Of a stretch of 64,000 nt of DNA, positions 52,701 to 64,000 are shown one piece after another. A program made the position numbers and the translations under genes. The stretch's first letter is position 1. Each line of letters begins with the position of its first letter. Below the pieces are notes generated by a model. That model had not been told where the DNA came from. It saw only the letters and a list, made by a program, of their open reading frames with translations, and did no database searches. The DNA is from Peronospora farinosa (lineage: Eukaryota; Oomycota; Peronosporomycetes; Peronosporales; Peronosporaceae), in the NCBI GenBank assembly GCA_947646735.1, contig CANTFK010000836.1, forward strand, positions 233,709-297,708. Reading direction: 5' to 3'.

Positions 52701-55700
52701 ATGAACATGTAAACCGTTCAGGTAGCTCCAACGAGAGCTGTATTCGTGTGCTTCCCTTGCTAAAACAGTTCCTTGAGATTATTGCAAACTATCTGAAGCC
52801 AAGTGCTATTGAACAAGCCCAGCAGAGTCAATCCATGTCAGAGAACATCGTACACATACTGCGCAGGCTCGACACGATTATCCTGATTTCACAAGGCCGA
52901 GACACACTGGAAAGATGTCGTCATCCTTCAGCAGATCCTGTCGAATTACGAACTCCGCCAGACCTACGCCCAGCAATCAGGGCTATTGTCAGCTCGTTAG
53001 AAGTGTCGCTGGGTAATCTTGGTGGCACACCAACGAGTTCCCCGGGACAAAAAATGCACCCGCCTGCTGGTTTCAGGTCGATTCGCGGCCTATCTAGGTT
53101 GGCGTCAAGTTTTAGCCAACCGTCACAATCACAACTACAAAGCCAGCCGATACAAAAGGAATGGGATGTTATGGATGATGGGTGAGTCCAATAGCAGTAC
53201 ATTTACGGTTTGTCTTGCTCTACTTACTATATGAATTTTGATTACTGGTTTGGGAGCATTTAGTGAAGAAGATGAGGTCTCTCGCGATCGTCCTGCTAGC
53301 CGTGTTTTGCAGAAAAGTGCTAGTTTGTGGTGCTTTCGTCTCATCTTGCTGCTCAAAAAAGAGAGTGGTCTTTCTGCTGTAAAGAACTTTTGCGAGGGTC
53401 TCCAGTTTGACCCCGATTTCGTGCTGGCAATAGCTGTTCTCGTGTGTGGTGTAACTGGTCACGACAGCCTGGAGGTGTTTGTCAAGCTAATTGATTATGC
53501 TGCAGAGAAAGGTATGTGCGAGAATCGCACCCTATCTACAACACAGGATGGGAGTGCCGTGCGTCGATCTTTCTTTCTCAAGTATTATCAGCTCTCATTC
53601 TTGCTGGTTTGGTGTACGAAAAACGGACGTATGAGCACAATGAATTACCTCCTACGCTTTTAGTGGCATGTGCTAAGAAACATCTGGAAACCATGGCTGG
53701 TCTGAGGTCTAAATCAAACTTACGTTTGGCCCGAAGAGCTGAGTTGCAGTGCCTTGAGGTATTTTTCCGTCTCAACACGCACGAATTTAGTAAGTTTGAA
53801 GAAGCATGCGTAACTGGGCTAACAGACTGCGACGTGAGTGTCCGTATCATAGCGTCACGTGGCCTTCAATCCATATATTATATGTATCCTGCAGGTGGCA
53901 AAAGCATATTTCGGCACTTTTTCAAGACAATGGGATTTTTGCGAGATGTACCTGCCGTGAAGTCAAGCGCAAATGTCGAGGATGAGACAAAAGCTCAGCA
54001 TCAGCTAACGGGGCAAGGAGTTGCCGACCCTCTATTGTCTATAGACTGGTGTTTATCTGTGTTGCTAAGCTTGTATGTGAGTGCCTGCTCATCTCAGATG
54101 GCACTTCCTGCAGTTCTCACAGCATGCGTTGAGATGGCATCTATGACTGCATCGCTGTATGCTGCAGGCACTCCTTCTCTAATTTCGATCTGGCTCAATG
54201 CAGTGGCGATGTTTTACGGATACGCTGACGTCTCTGATTTGTTAGACGATCACTTTTGTAGTCTTTGGCACGAATTCATTGCTGTAAGTCATCAACCTGC
54301 ACAGAATGATGACGAAACTAGTATGGGGTGGATAAAGAGCGACCTGGCAACTCCTCTACCAAATGGAAGATATTTGCTGCAGCAGTTCCCGCTACAGGCG
54401 CTTCTTGGCGAAGAGGTTAATTCGACTACCAGGAGATCAATCTTATCGAAAAATCTCGATGTAATTCTTTCGATTGGTGTACTTCACTGCTTCATTTTTG
54501 AAAAGGGACCAGCTATCGAAGAGAACCGATTTGAATTCGTTGGCGAACTGACTTCCTTTTTCTTTTCCGGTGACAACGACAACGACAGCATTCATGGTAA
54601 TGTTGTGTCGGGGATCGGCGAGCAGCTGACTACCGATCTGTTTGCGTTTTCGTTTCTCTTGTTGGTGAATCCTGACCCCGTGCTAAACGAATTGGCAAAT
54701 CGGATGCTTGAGGTAGCAAAGAAACGGGAACATGTAAGCCCTCTTTCGTTATCGCATCTTGGGCATATCGTAAGCAAGATGGCTCGATTTACAGTGTGGA
54801 GAATATTAGAGGGGAATGTCAACAAGCGATTTGACCGGAGTGAGTTGTGGAAAAATGCACTGAAAGCAATGAAAGAAAAATACTTCGACTTCGATTGGAA
54901 ATCGATAAACCTGGCTGATCTGCTCAGCGAGTGGTATGTGCTTTTGCTGAGAGCAGAACAGTTCTATCCAAGAGCTGTGTGTGCAGTGGAATGTTTCAAA
55001 ATTTTTGTTGTTGAATTTGGTGATGCAGTAGCTGAAAACCCTGTGTTGCAGCATCTATTGCTTTTGATATGCTTCCAGGCAACTAAACACCTAGCCACCA
55101 GGAACCGACATCGAATTGGAAGTATGTTGTCACTTCTTGTTCGTGAATTATGTGAGCGCTTTTTGAAAAAGGCGGATATGTTTGGAAAATATCTTGGATT
55201 TGTGGTGCAGGAGATCAGTGATATTCTGTTGAGCTGTAATGAAATGCCACAGAGAGCTTCAAATGTGATGTCACTCGACACCAGACCGCAGAAGAGTTTA
55301 AGTTTGAATGCGGACGATCAAGCAGAACTAGAGAGGGTAATTTTTGCTGTGTGTAATGGCTTAAGCAGCGGCCTTGGAAAGTATGCTCTCGACATCGATA
55401 TGATACCGAATGGTATATGTGGAAGTCTTGACAAGCTCAACGCTCATATACTTGGAAATCAAATGACGGTTTCGTCTAAAGGAAGCCAAGGGGAGAAAGG
55501 TCTTAGACTCAATTCTTTACCACAGTGCACTGTAGACCGACGCGACCAAGCGAAGCAACATATTGATATGTTTATCCAGAAAGAGCATGTGCGTGGAACC
55601 AAGTTCTACAACCCACTACCCTTCAGCGGATTTTTGAGGGCGAGCACTATAGGGAATAAATCGGACATACACGCTTCAACACAGTCGTTCGCAGATGTTC

Positions 55701-58700
55701 GGTTGTCTGCCCTGACCACAAGTATCGGAAGTATGTGGGATTCCAGTAAGTCAACGAGAAAGCTGTACGGAAAACTAGCTAACACGTTGTTGTATCTAAG
55801 TTCCTCGGGCACATTCAGTAACAACGATCTCAACCAAGATAGAGACATGACGAGTCTAGCGAATGCGTTGGGTGAACTAGGGGCTTTAGATGCGAGCAAT
55901 TACCAACTGGGTCTAGCAGAGCAAGAAGAGGAATTGTCCCGCTTGTATCGACTACGTTTTCATCGGGGTGCCCTCCGAGAGGTTACGACAACTTTTTCGC
56001 TTACGATGCACGAAAGTGTACTGGCATACCTGAGTTCTATCGTTTTCGAAGGAAAAAAGGCTGGAAAAGTTGCACCATCAGTACTCGAGCAAACGCTGAG
56101 GACATTAAAAAGCGTTCTTAATCTCGACGAGGGTGTACGCGCTTTAGCACGATGCAAGGACGGAGAGCTCAAGTCATTTTTGGATCCTTTTATAGGATCA
56201 TCGCCGTCTAATTGGTCTTCAGCTTTCCTGAACAGTAACGGATACCAGGGCCATCAATCGAAGACTACACTACAACGCTGTGCGGAGCTGTGGACATCCG
56301 CAGGAAAAATAGGCTTTGAGGCGTGGGTTTGTTCGTTGACATCATTTTTGACTAGAAAATCCCCAGACCAGGTGCTGAAGGCATGCTCCACAATGGCTTC
56401 GTTGCGAGTAGACATGGCGGTTTTCCTTTTTCCTTACGCACTTGAAAGCATTCTAAGAAAATTCGAGCACCACAGGAGACTGGACGATCAAGCAAACGCA
56501 ACGGAGTCTACTGATACTGACAATTTTGCGGGAATCACGAAAGCTATCAACGAAGGCATTAGCTTTGTCTTGACCGGAGCAAAGAGCTACAAGTCGAGTA
56601 CCCTGGATGGAATATCAGACGAACAAATTCGGAGCCTAGAAACAAACGATTCCCAACCACCCCAAGTTATTCAGCTCGTCATTCATAGTATCAATTTTCT
56701 CCGTGAGACGGAGAAAGCTCAATTTGTGGAAAATAATGGCAGGGATAAGCGAAAACTATCGACAGGAAGAGGACCCGGACCAAAATTAACACGACCGAAC
56801 AAAACTTATGGAAATGAGCTGGCGTATGGTTGCATGGTTGATGTGATAAACTTTCTTGCCGTTGCAAAAGCAGCTGTTCGCGTGAAAATGCCGTATTCAG
56901 CCATGCAATATGTTGAGATGTGGTTAGAAAAAGAGCACGGTGGAAGGATTACCTCATTGTCCTCACTGAATAATGACGAAATGGTAAACACACTTCGCGA
57001 TATTCTTATTGATGCATACGGCTTTGACAACGACGATGATGGGATATACGGAGTCAACGACGGCCGAACGTTGAAATCACAATTGGTGCAATTTAATCGT
57101 GAGGGCCAGCACGCAAAGGCTCTTCCACTTTATGATGTCTTGCTACAATTTTCAAACTCAAACGTGGGTGACGGGGGCGGAAAAATAAGTAATAGTAACC
57201 CGTTTCGACTCGTGGAGGGAATGTTGATGTCATTACAATCACTGGGGTACAATAACCTACTCGAGGGTTATTTGCAATCAATGCAAGGGAGTGGACGATC
57301 TATGGAATCGAGATCGGGACTCTCTTCTTTGCATGCCTTACAGCATAAATATGGACTTGCCTGGAAGAACATGCAATGGGAAGCGATTCTTCCTGGTCTA
57401 TCAACCTCAGGCGAAACTTGGGAGTATGAAAACAAGGAGCTGCTGGCGAACAATTTTTCGCACCAGAAAATGATTTTTGAAGGCTTACGAGCAATAGCTC
57501 ACAGGAATTTTACACACTTACAGAACGTGATGTCAACGGCGAAGAAGCAGATTCTACTATCAATTCAGTTGAGCCTGCAATCATTTGAGAGTTCGAACGA
57601 CTCATATTCAGCTATGGTTTACTTTCAGGCTATTCGAGAAATTGAGGAGATGGCGAATTACATAAGAAAATCCGATTGTGTCGCAACCAATGTTAAGTTT
57701 CCTACAGTCAATCGGACAGGAGTAAACATGTTTTCGTCTTCGTTTGATGACGCAACTGTCGATTTACGGGCATCGCCAGCTGCAGATAATTTGCTTGGAC
57801 GGTGGCAACAGCGACGCCATCAGATTAAAACGGATTTTGACAAAGCTGAAAGTCTGCTAGCACTTGAAGAGGTTTTGCTACAAGTGTCGGAGGCACCAGA
57901 TAACAAGAAAGGGCTGATGAAGTTATATCTTGATCTCGCGTCGCTCAGTAGAAAAGCAGGACGCACAGCAGTGGCTTATAGAGCTTTGCTTAAGCTCGAG
58001 CAGCTCGATCAGAATGGCTTGTTATGCATTAATGAGAAAATGCAGTGGAAGATACAAAAATGCAAATTGCTATGGAAGCAACAGGAGTTCCGTAGTGCAA
58101 TTTGGACAGGGAAAAAAGTGTGCAATGAGTTGTCCACATATTTAAATGACCTGTCATTACCTGCCGATGAAGTTACATCGTTGCAGTTACTACTTGTTCG
58201 AGCGCTAACCATTACCGGCAAATGGATTGCATCTCAGCGTTCTGAAAGCTCCCGGATAATTCTGGAAGAGTACTTTCAAAAAGCTACCGGAATCATGACC
58301 TCAATGGATGCTGATGCGGTTTCGAGGAGGGCGCAAAATGCGGCAAAAGCACACTTTGCGCTCGCTGAGTTTATGGCTGCGATGTACCAGCAAGTTAGTA
58401 TTCGCGTGACGTCGCGCGAGTGGCTAGCAGGCAAAAAAGTGATGCAGGCACGACACGAAGAACTCCGAGAGTTACAAACAATGGAACCGAGTATGCAGAA
58501 TGAGAATCGAGCTCACATTCATGCTTTAAACAAAGAAGTTGTTCATGACATGAACGAGCGCTCAAAAGTGGAGGCATCGGTGGATCAATTTCTAATTGGC
58601 GCTTTGTGCAGTTACGGCAAGGGATTGTGCTTATCACCGCAGGCTGAGCTTGACATGGTTTTTCGTATGTTTTCGCTATGGTTTAACAATCAACACAAGG

Positions 58701-60457
58701 CTGATATCAATCGAGTCGTCATAGAAGAAATCATCGCGGTTGTCCCATCGTTTAACTTTGTCCCTCTGTCCTACCAGATAATCTCACGCATCAGTAGTTC
58801 TACTGAGAATACTAGCACCTTTCAAACGGCGCTTCGTAAACTTGTCATAAAATTGAGCCTGGAACACCCACATCACACGCTGATACAACTTGTCGCACTG
58901 AAGAATAGTGGAGACGTGGAAGGCAAAGGTGCTCTGCAGTTTCGGGCTAATGTCGGAGACGCAAAAGCCGAAGGTGCAAAAGTGTATCTGGCTGAGTTGA
59001 TGAAAACAGAACTACGAGAACTGCTTGAATCACTTGACTCCATGGCAAATGCATACGTTCAATTGGCGCTGTTCGACACGAGCGAGTATCATGGACAGAA
59101 GAAAAAGATACTTCTCTCGAAAGTACCGGTTTTCGAAACAAACTCAGGAAGATCTAGTGCAACGCCCTTTGATCAGTGTCTTCGCGCTCGTGCACGGCGA
59201 GGAGATACTGTCGTGATGCCGGCAGTACTAACATCCTACATCCCACCGCAAGCTGATATGGATTACTCGAATGTCGTTCGCATGTATTCGTTCGAGCCAC
59301 AATTCTCTATCACAGACAGCGGCATACATCGTCCAAAGATAATTTATTGCTACGGTTCAGATGGCAAGCGGTACAAACAACTGGTAAAGGGTCAAGATGA
59401 TACGCGGCAAGATCTTGTTATTGAACAAGTGTTCGAGACAATGAATCAGTTCTTGATGGAGGAAAAAGAGTCTCGCAAACGCAAATTAAGTCTACGTACA
59501 TACCGAGTAGTTCCGCTATCACCTATTGCTGGCGTGCTAGAATGGGTGGAGAAGACAATACCATGGGGGTCATATCTTGTAAGCAAAACATTAAAGAGAT
59601 TGTCAGCCCACGAGCGGTATCACCCCTTCGAGTGGAAGCACGCTGAGTGTCGTCAATATTTGAAGAATGCGCCGGAAAAACTACCAGCTTTTTTGGAAAT
59701 CCAGGCGAATTTCACTCCAGTGTTCCACCATTTTTTCTTAGAGAAGTTTCCGGATGCGGCTGTATGGTACCACCGTCGACTGGCTTATGTACGAAGTACA
59801 GCCGTAACTTCCATCGTTGGCTACATTCTTGGTATTGGAGACCGTCACTCGCAGAATATCCTGATCCATGAGGAGACCGGGGAGCTCGTGCATATCGACT
59901 TTGGTGTCGTATTCGATCAGGGTATGGCTCTATATACTCCAGAAACTGTTCCTTTTCGACTCACACGAGACATGGTCGACGGGATGGGAATTTCTGGTGT
60001 GGACGGTGTCTTTTCGCGATGCTGTGAGGTTACCCTGCAGCTTTTGCGCAAAAAGAGTGCATCAGTCGTTACGATTCTGGAGGTTTTTGTGCATGACCCA
60101 CTCTACCGCTGGACGCTTTCGCCACTCAAGGCACTGAAAATTCAAGAGGGTGGCGAACAGAATGGAAAGAGATCGGCTATTCGCCCACGAAGCTTGAGCC
60201 GCTTGAACAGCAGCAATGCCGTCATCGGTCCTGGAAGTACAAACAACACTCAGCCTGCAGAAGGGATACAAGCGGAACCTGGAAGCACGGATGCAGCTGC
60301 TCGAGCATTAATTCGAGTCAAACAAAAGCTGGAGGGCTATGAAGATCCAAATGGTAGTGCCCTTAGTATCGAAGGACAGGTCAAGCAACTTCTTAGTGCT
60401 GCGCAGGACCCACATAATCTCTGCAAACTCTTTCCGGGGTGGGCTCCATGGTTGTAG
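49755..60457 (+). CDS. ATM: ATM/TEL1-type PI3-kinase-like protein kinase
   Basis: Nuclear Ser/Thr kinase of the DNA double-strand-break response. Deduced exons: 49755 to 52587 (with one unresolved frame change near 50145), 52670-53181, 53264-53511 and a 6.9-kb exon 53592-60457; introns are 80-82 nt. About 3,480 residues against about 3,050 in human. The TAN-like N-terminus (ALCSDLRGVKNVKGVSIAID) is followed by long HEAT-type helices and the FAT region. The kinase domain near 59330-60130 has KQLVKGQDDTRQD, GIGDRHSQN (catalytic loop) and HIDFGVVFDQG (DFG), and then TPETVPFRLTRDMVDGMG, diagnostic of ATM. The FATC end (ALSIEGQVKQLLSAAQD, LFPGWAPWL) is complete. All catalytic residues are present. 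Confidence 0.93.
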
Positions 60458-62075
60458 TGCTCGATGGGCCAAAGCCGGAAGATGGACTACTACGTGACAT
60501 CTATATCGTGACGAAATCAAAATCGAAGAGCCAGTATAATAGACAGAGATGAACGACTGTGTCGTTATGGTAAAGCTCTTGAGCTGATGCCTTGCGGCGG
60601 TGACATGAAAACCTCTTTCTGCTGCTACGTGCGACAAATGACATGCAGAGTACATTGTCCATTAGCTAAATTTTTCATACGCTTCGAAGTCATCGTGATA
60701 CTATCAAGATACACCTGCTCGAGCGTTTCTTGACAGTTGGAGGACGCTCAGCTTTCTATAACCATCAAATTGTCACCTTTTCCGCGGGGCTGTCGTACAC
60801 AACCTATGCTGACTGCGTAGCTGAAGCTTGATAAATAATGAGGCAACGAATAGTTCTACTGGCTTTTCACACTACCTTGCCAGCGAGTTGAAATCACTAC
60901 GCGCTGGCGTCCACAAGCCCCTTCTGTTGAAGATTGACAAACTACTTCTCGTCCACGTCACGCTATAATGTCATCGGAGAAATGATATCTTGCTGTCACC
61001 AATTTGTCAGGCATATGTAAAATGGCGAGCTGACTTCGTCATCGGAACGAGTTGGCTGAATCGTTCAATGGAGGCCAGCTGGCTTCAGACGATCGAGACA
61101 CCGTCAGAAAGCATAAACGTGTGGCAAATACACAGCACTGATGCCGACATCTTTTCGTTCAGTGTAGAGCGAAATGCTCTCAAGTTTGAAACAATCTAGC
61201 CAGGCTTTGGTATCTAAAGAGCTTCACTCTGGGAGTTTATGTCCAGTATCATCTACGCCATCGAGCAACCTGATTACAATAAGGAATTTGCTAGGTTATT
61301 GACCATTGCAGAGTTTACCTTACTAGATCGGCCACATTGAACACTTGCAAAGACATTGCAAGCGTTGTCGTAATATACTGCTCGGCTATGCAACAATTAC
61401 TGTCCATGGACTTGTAAACCGAGTCAGCGCAGATACTAGTCAGCACAGATTCTAGTCGCATGAGCTTATTTTATTGAGCTGGCTTGATGCATCTAATCTT
61501 GCGAGTAGGTAGGAAATGACGTGGATGATATAACTCATAGCCTCCGCAAGGGGCCATAGAAGTTGCCGATCTTCAAGATACATGTTTCATCCCTGTACCT
61601 TCGCTCCCAACCAAAGTTCTGGCTGACTGCACTACTTTCTAGATCGCCCGCTTTTTGACCTACGCCTGTGGCAGTATAAGCATTGAAGATAGTTGTCGAT
61701 AATGCAACGGCGGTCGCCGTCGACCAGATTAGGCACAAAGAAGCCAGGAGGTGATAGAAAAAGCATGATAATATCTTTGAAAGGTATGGTCGTTTCCGAC
61801 ATTTCGATACCTTGTTAGCATATTTTCTTACGGGAGATACCATACCTTTCCATCTTATCTTCCATCTTCTATCACTTCCTGCTTCTTTTCATCTACGTGC
61901 ATATCTTTTAAACGACCGACCAGTCGATCGGCTCTGGCTTTGTATAGATAAAAGGCTGTCTATGATACTAGACAGCTTTCACCTACAAAGCAGACGATTT
62001 CTACCCAAACGATCTGAGTATAAATCTCGAGGCGTTTTGTTTTGTGTTGTGTCGCCGCTATCTCTTTACTACGTG
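60458..62075. other. intergenic region between ATM and the satellite
   Basis: About 1.6 kb with short frames only and no family motif. The last part runs directly into the first satellite unit. Confidence 0.5.
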
Positions 62076-64000
62076 ACAGTGATACGATCGATGATTGTAG
62101 CGCTCTTTTTTGAAAAAAATCTGGGCCGACGAGATGGACCATCTCTTTTACAGTGTAAGTAAGGGGCTTCTTGAATCTCAAATGATAGTGTATGGCCTAG
62201 AGGATAGTCAAGTGTGCTAGACCAAGCCAGATGGGACATTGACGCATCAGTCCGCAGGACGATATGTTGTAAAAGAAGCGACTCGGCATGCAAACGGCAA
62301 CCACAAGAATGTACGGTCTGATTAGTTAGGTGTGCGCCTATCCCATGAGTAATACCACTAGCGTGGATTACTCATGAGTGACTATCTGATGAGTCATGTG
62401 TGTAGAGTAGATTACTCATGTGCGGCTATCCCATGAGTAATGCGCGATATAGCGATTAGAAACGTGTAGTCGAAGAATCCAGTAGGCTTAGAGTAGCAAC
62501 AGAGTTTGTGAACTAAGGACCTAAATATATTCACTTTGCATTTTGCTTTCTACAACCCAAGTGCTTTAACAACAACAGTGATACGATCGATGATTGTAGC
62601 GCTCTTTTTTGAAAAAAATCTGGGCCGACGAGATGGACCATCTCTTTTACAGTGTAAGTAAGGGGCTTCTTGAATCTCAAATGATAGTGTATGGCCTAGA
62701 GGATAGTCAAGTGTGCTAGACCAAGCCAGATGGGACATTGACGCATCAGTCCGCAGGACGATATGTTGTAAAAGAAGCGACTCGGCATGCAAACGGCAAC
62801 CACAAGAATGTACGGTCTGATTAGTTAGGTGTGCGCCTATCCCATGAGTAATACCACTAGCGTGGATTACTCATGAGTGACTATCTGATGAGTCATGTGT
62901 GTAGAGTAGATTACTCATGTGCGGCTATCCCATGAGTAATGCGCGATATAGCGATTAGAAACGTGTAGTCGAAGAATCCAGTAGGCTTAGAGTAGCAACA
63001 GAGTTTGTGAACTAAGGACCTAAATATATTCACTTTGCATTTTGTTTTCTACAACCCAAGTGCTTTAACAACAACAGTGATACGATCGATGATTGTAGCG
63101 CTCTTTTTTGAAAAAAATCTGGGCCGACGAGATGGACCATCTCTTTTACAGTGTAAGTAAGGGGCTTCTTGAATCTCAAATGATAGTGTATGGCCTAGAG
63201 GATAGTCAAGTGTGCTAGACCAAGCCAGATGGGACATTGACGCATCAGTCCGCAGGACGATATGTTGTAAAAGAAGCGACTCGGCATGCAAACGGCAACC
63301 ACAAGAATGTACGGTCTGATTAGTTAGGTGTGCGCCTATCCCATGAGTAATACCACTAGCGTGGATTACTCATGAGCGACTATCTGATGAGTCATGTGTG
63401 TAGAGTAGATTACTCATGTGCGGCTATCCCATGAGTAATGCGCGATATAGCGATTAGAAACGTGTAGTCGAAGAATCCAGTAGGCTTAGAGTAGCAACAG
63501 AGTTTGTGAACTAAGGACCTAAATATATTCACTTTGCATTTTGTTTTCTACAACCCAAGTGCTTTAACAACAACAGTGATACGATCGATGATTGTAGCGC
63601 TCTTTTTTGAAAAAAATCTGGGCCGACGAGATGGACCATCTCTTTTACAGTGTAAGTAAGGGGCTTCTTGAATCTCAAATGATAGTGTATGGCCTAGAGG
63701 ATAGTCAAGTGTGCTAGACCAAGCCAGATGGGACATTGACGCATCAGTCCGCAGGACGATATGTTGTAAAAGAAGCGACTCGGCATGCAAACGGCAACCA
63801 CAAGAATGTACGGTCTGATTAGTTAGGTGTGCGCCTATCCCATGAGTAATACCACTAGCGTGGATTACTCATGAGTGACTATCTGATGAGTCATGTGTGT
63901 AGAGTAGATTACTCATGTGCGGCTATCCCATGAGTAATGCGCGATATAGCGATTAGAAACGTGTAGTCGAAGAATCCAGTAGGCTTAGAGTAGCAACAGA
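62076..64000. repeat. 499-bp tandem satellite, at least 3.9 units
   Basis: Units start at 62076, 62575, 63074 and 63573 (cut by the window end). The period is exactly 499 bp and the units differ at only a few positions (for example gctttc/gttttc near 62545 and 63044; gagtgac/gagcgac near 63375). Each unit has an AT-rich start with tttttgaaaaaaat and a block of five near-identical ATGAGTAAT/ATTACTCAT motifs in both orientations (62342-62440 in unit 1). An 80-codon minus frame recurs in each unit, but identity between units makes that uninformative. Confidence 0.95.

Noticed and set aside
53512..53546. A 35-nt intron in the ATM-like gene (gtatgt...cacag)
   Set aside because: Too short. The acceptor at 53589-53591 gives an 80-nt intron like its neighbours and stays in frame.
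62385..62460. CTGATGAG followed by GAAAC in the satellite unit, like a hammerhead ribozyme core
   Set aside because: The bases next to the two core boxes do not pair to make stem II and no stem III fits. Chance occurrence inside the ATGAGTAAT motif cluster.
62550..62792. 80-codon minus-strand ORF repeated in every satellite unit
   Set aside because: Units are nearly identical, so recurrence proves nothing. No motif and no upstream signals.

Overview
The window is nuclear DNA of an oomycete, most likely a member of the Peronosporales. The genes are eukaryotic, intron-poor and carry short GT-AG introns of about 60-130 nt. Two neighbouring genes are FYVE proteins with a START-like N-terminal half, a style typical of oomycetes, and the repeats are degenerate Ty3/Gypsy elements. 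The species cannot be named from the sequence.

Layout. 1-6418: the minus-strand 5' and central part of a Ty3/Gypsy element (element A); one LTR is inside (5584-6418), the other lies beyond the left edge. 7059-26781: a compact gene island with eIF3 subunit L, leucine carboxyl methyltransferase, two convergent FYVE paralogues, a CDGSH iron-sulfur protein, EMC3, a membrane-anchored purple acid phosphatase with remnants of a local EMC3/phosphatase duplication, a small COX14-like protein, prohibitin 1 and an aldo/keto-reductase-fold protein. 27359-46223: a nest of retrotransposons. An old Gypsy copy (27359-28269 and 33827-35640) is split by a second decayed LTR element (28270-33826). It is followed by element C (36298-44390), which is structurally complete: both LTRs, GATCG target duplication, primer site, polypurine tract, gag, protease, RT, RNase H, integrase and chromodomain, but with stops and frameshifts. 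Two 992-bp inverted arms (34541-35532 and 45232-46223) flank element C. 46601-60457: an ANKRD13-type gene with a GOLD-like insertion and a very large ATM-type PI3-kinase-like kinase gene. 62076-64000: a tandem array of a 499-bp satellite running off the right edge.

Gene relations. EMC3 and the CDGSH protein are neighbours on the minus strand; EMC3 is certainly an ER membrane protein and the CDGSH protein is of the ER/mitochondrial outer membrane family. The COX14-like gene and prohibitin 1 are divergent, 192 bp apart, and both families belong to the mitochondrial inner membrane. The remaining genes are housekeeping functions without an obvious shared pathway.

Most unusual observations. (1) Element A, coding region and LTR alike, is packed with perfect short hairpins of 7-13 bp arms, far above chance, and this stops at its border. 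(2) Element C carries a long antisense ORF downstream of and overlapping pol; a diverged protein-level homologue lies at 44758-45205, and element A has a coiled-coil antisense ORF end at the corresponding place. Both look like properties of this Gypsy lineage that I do not know to be described.
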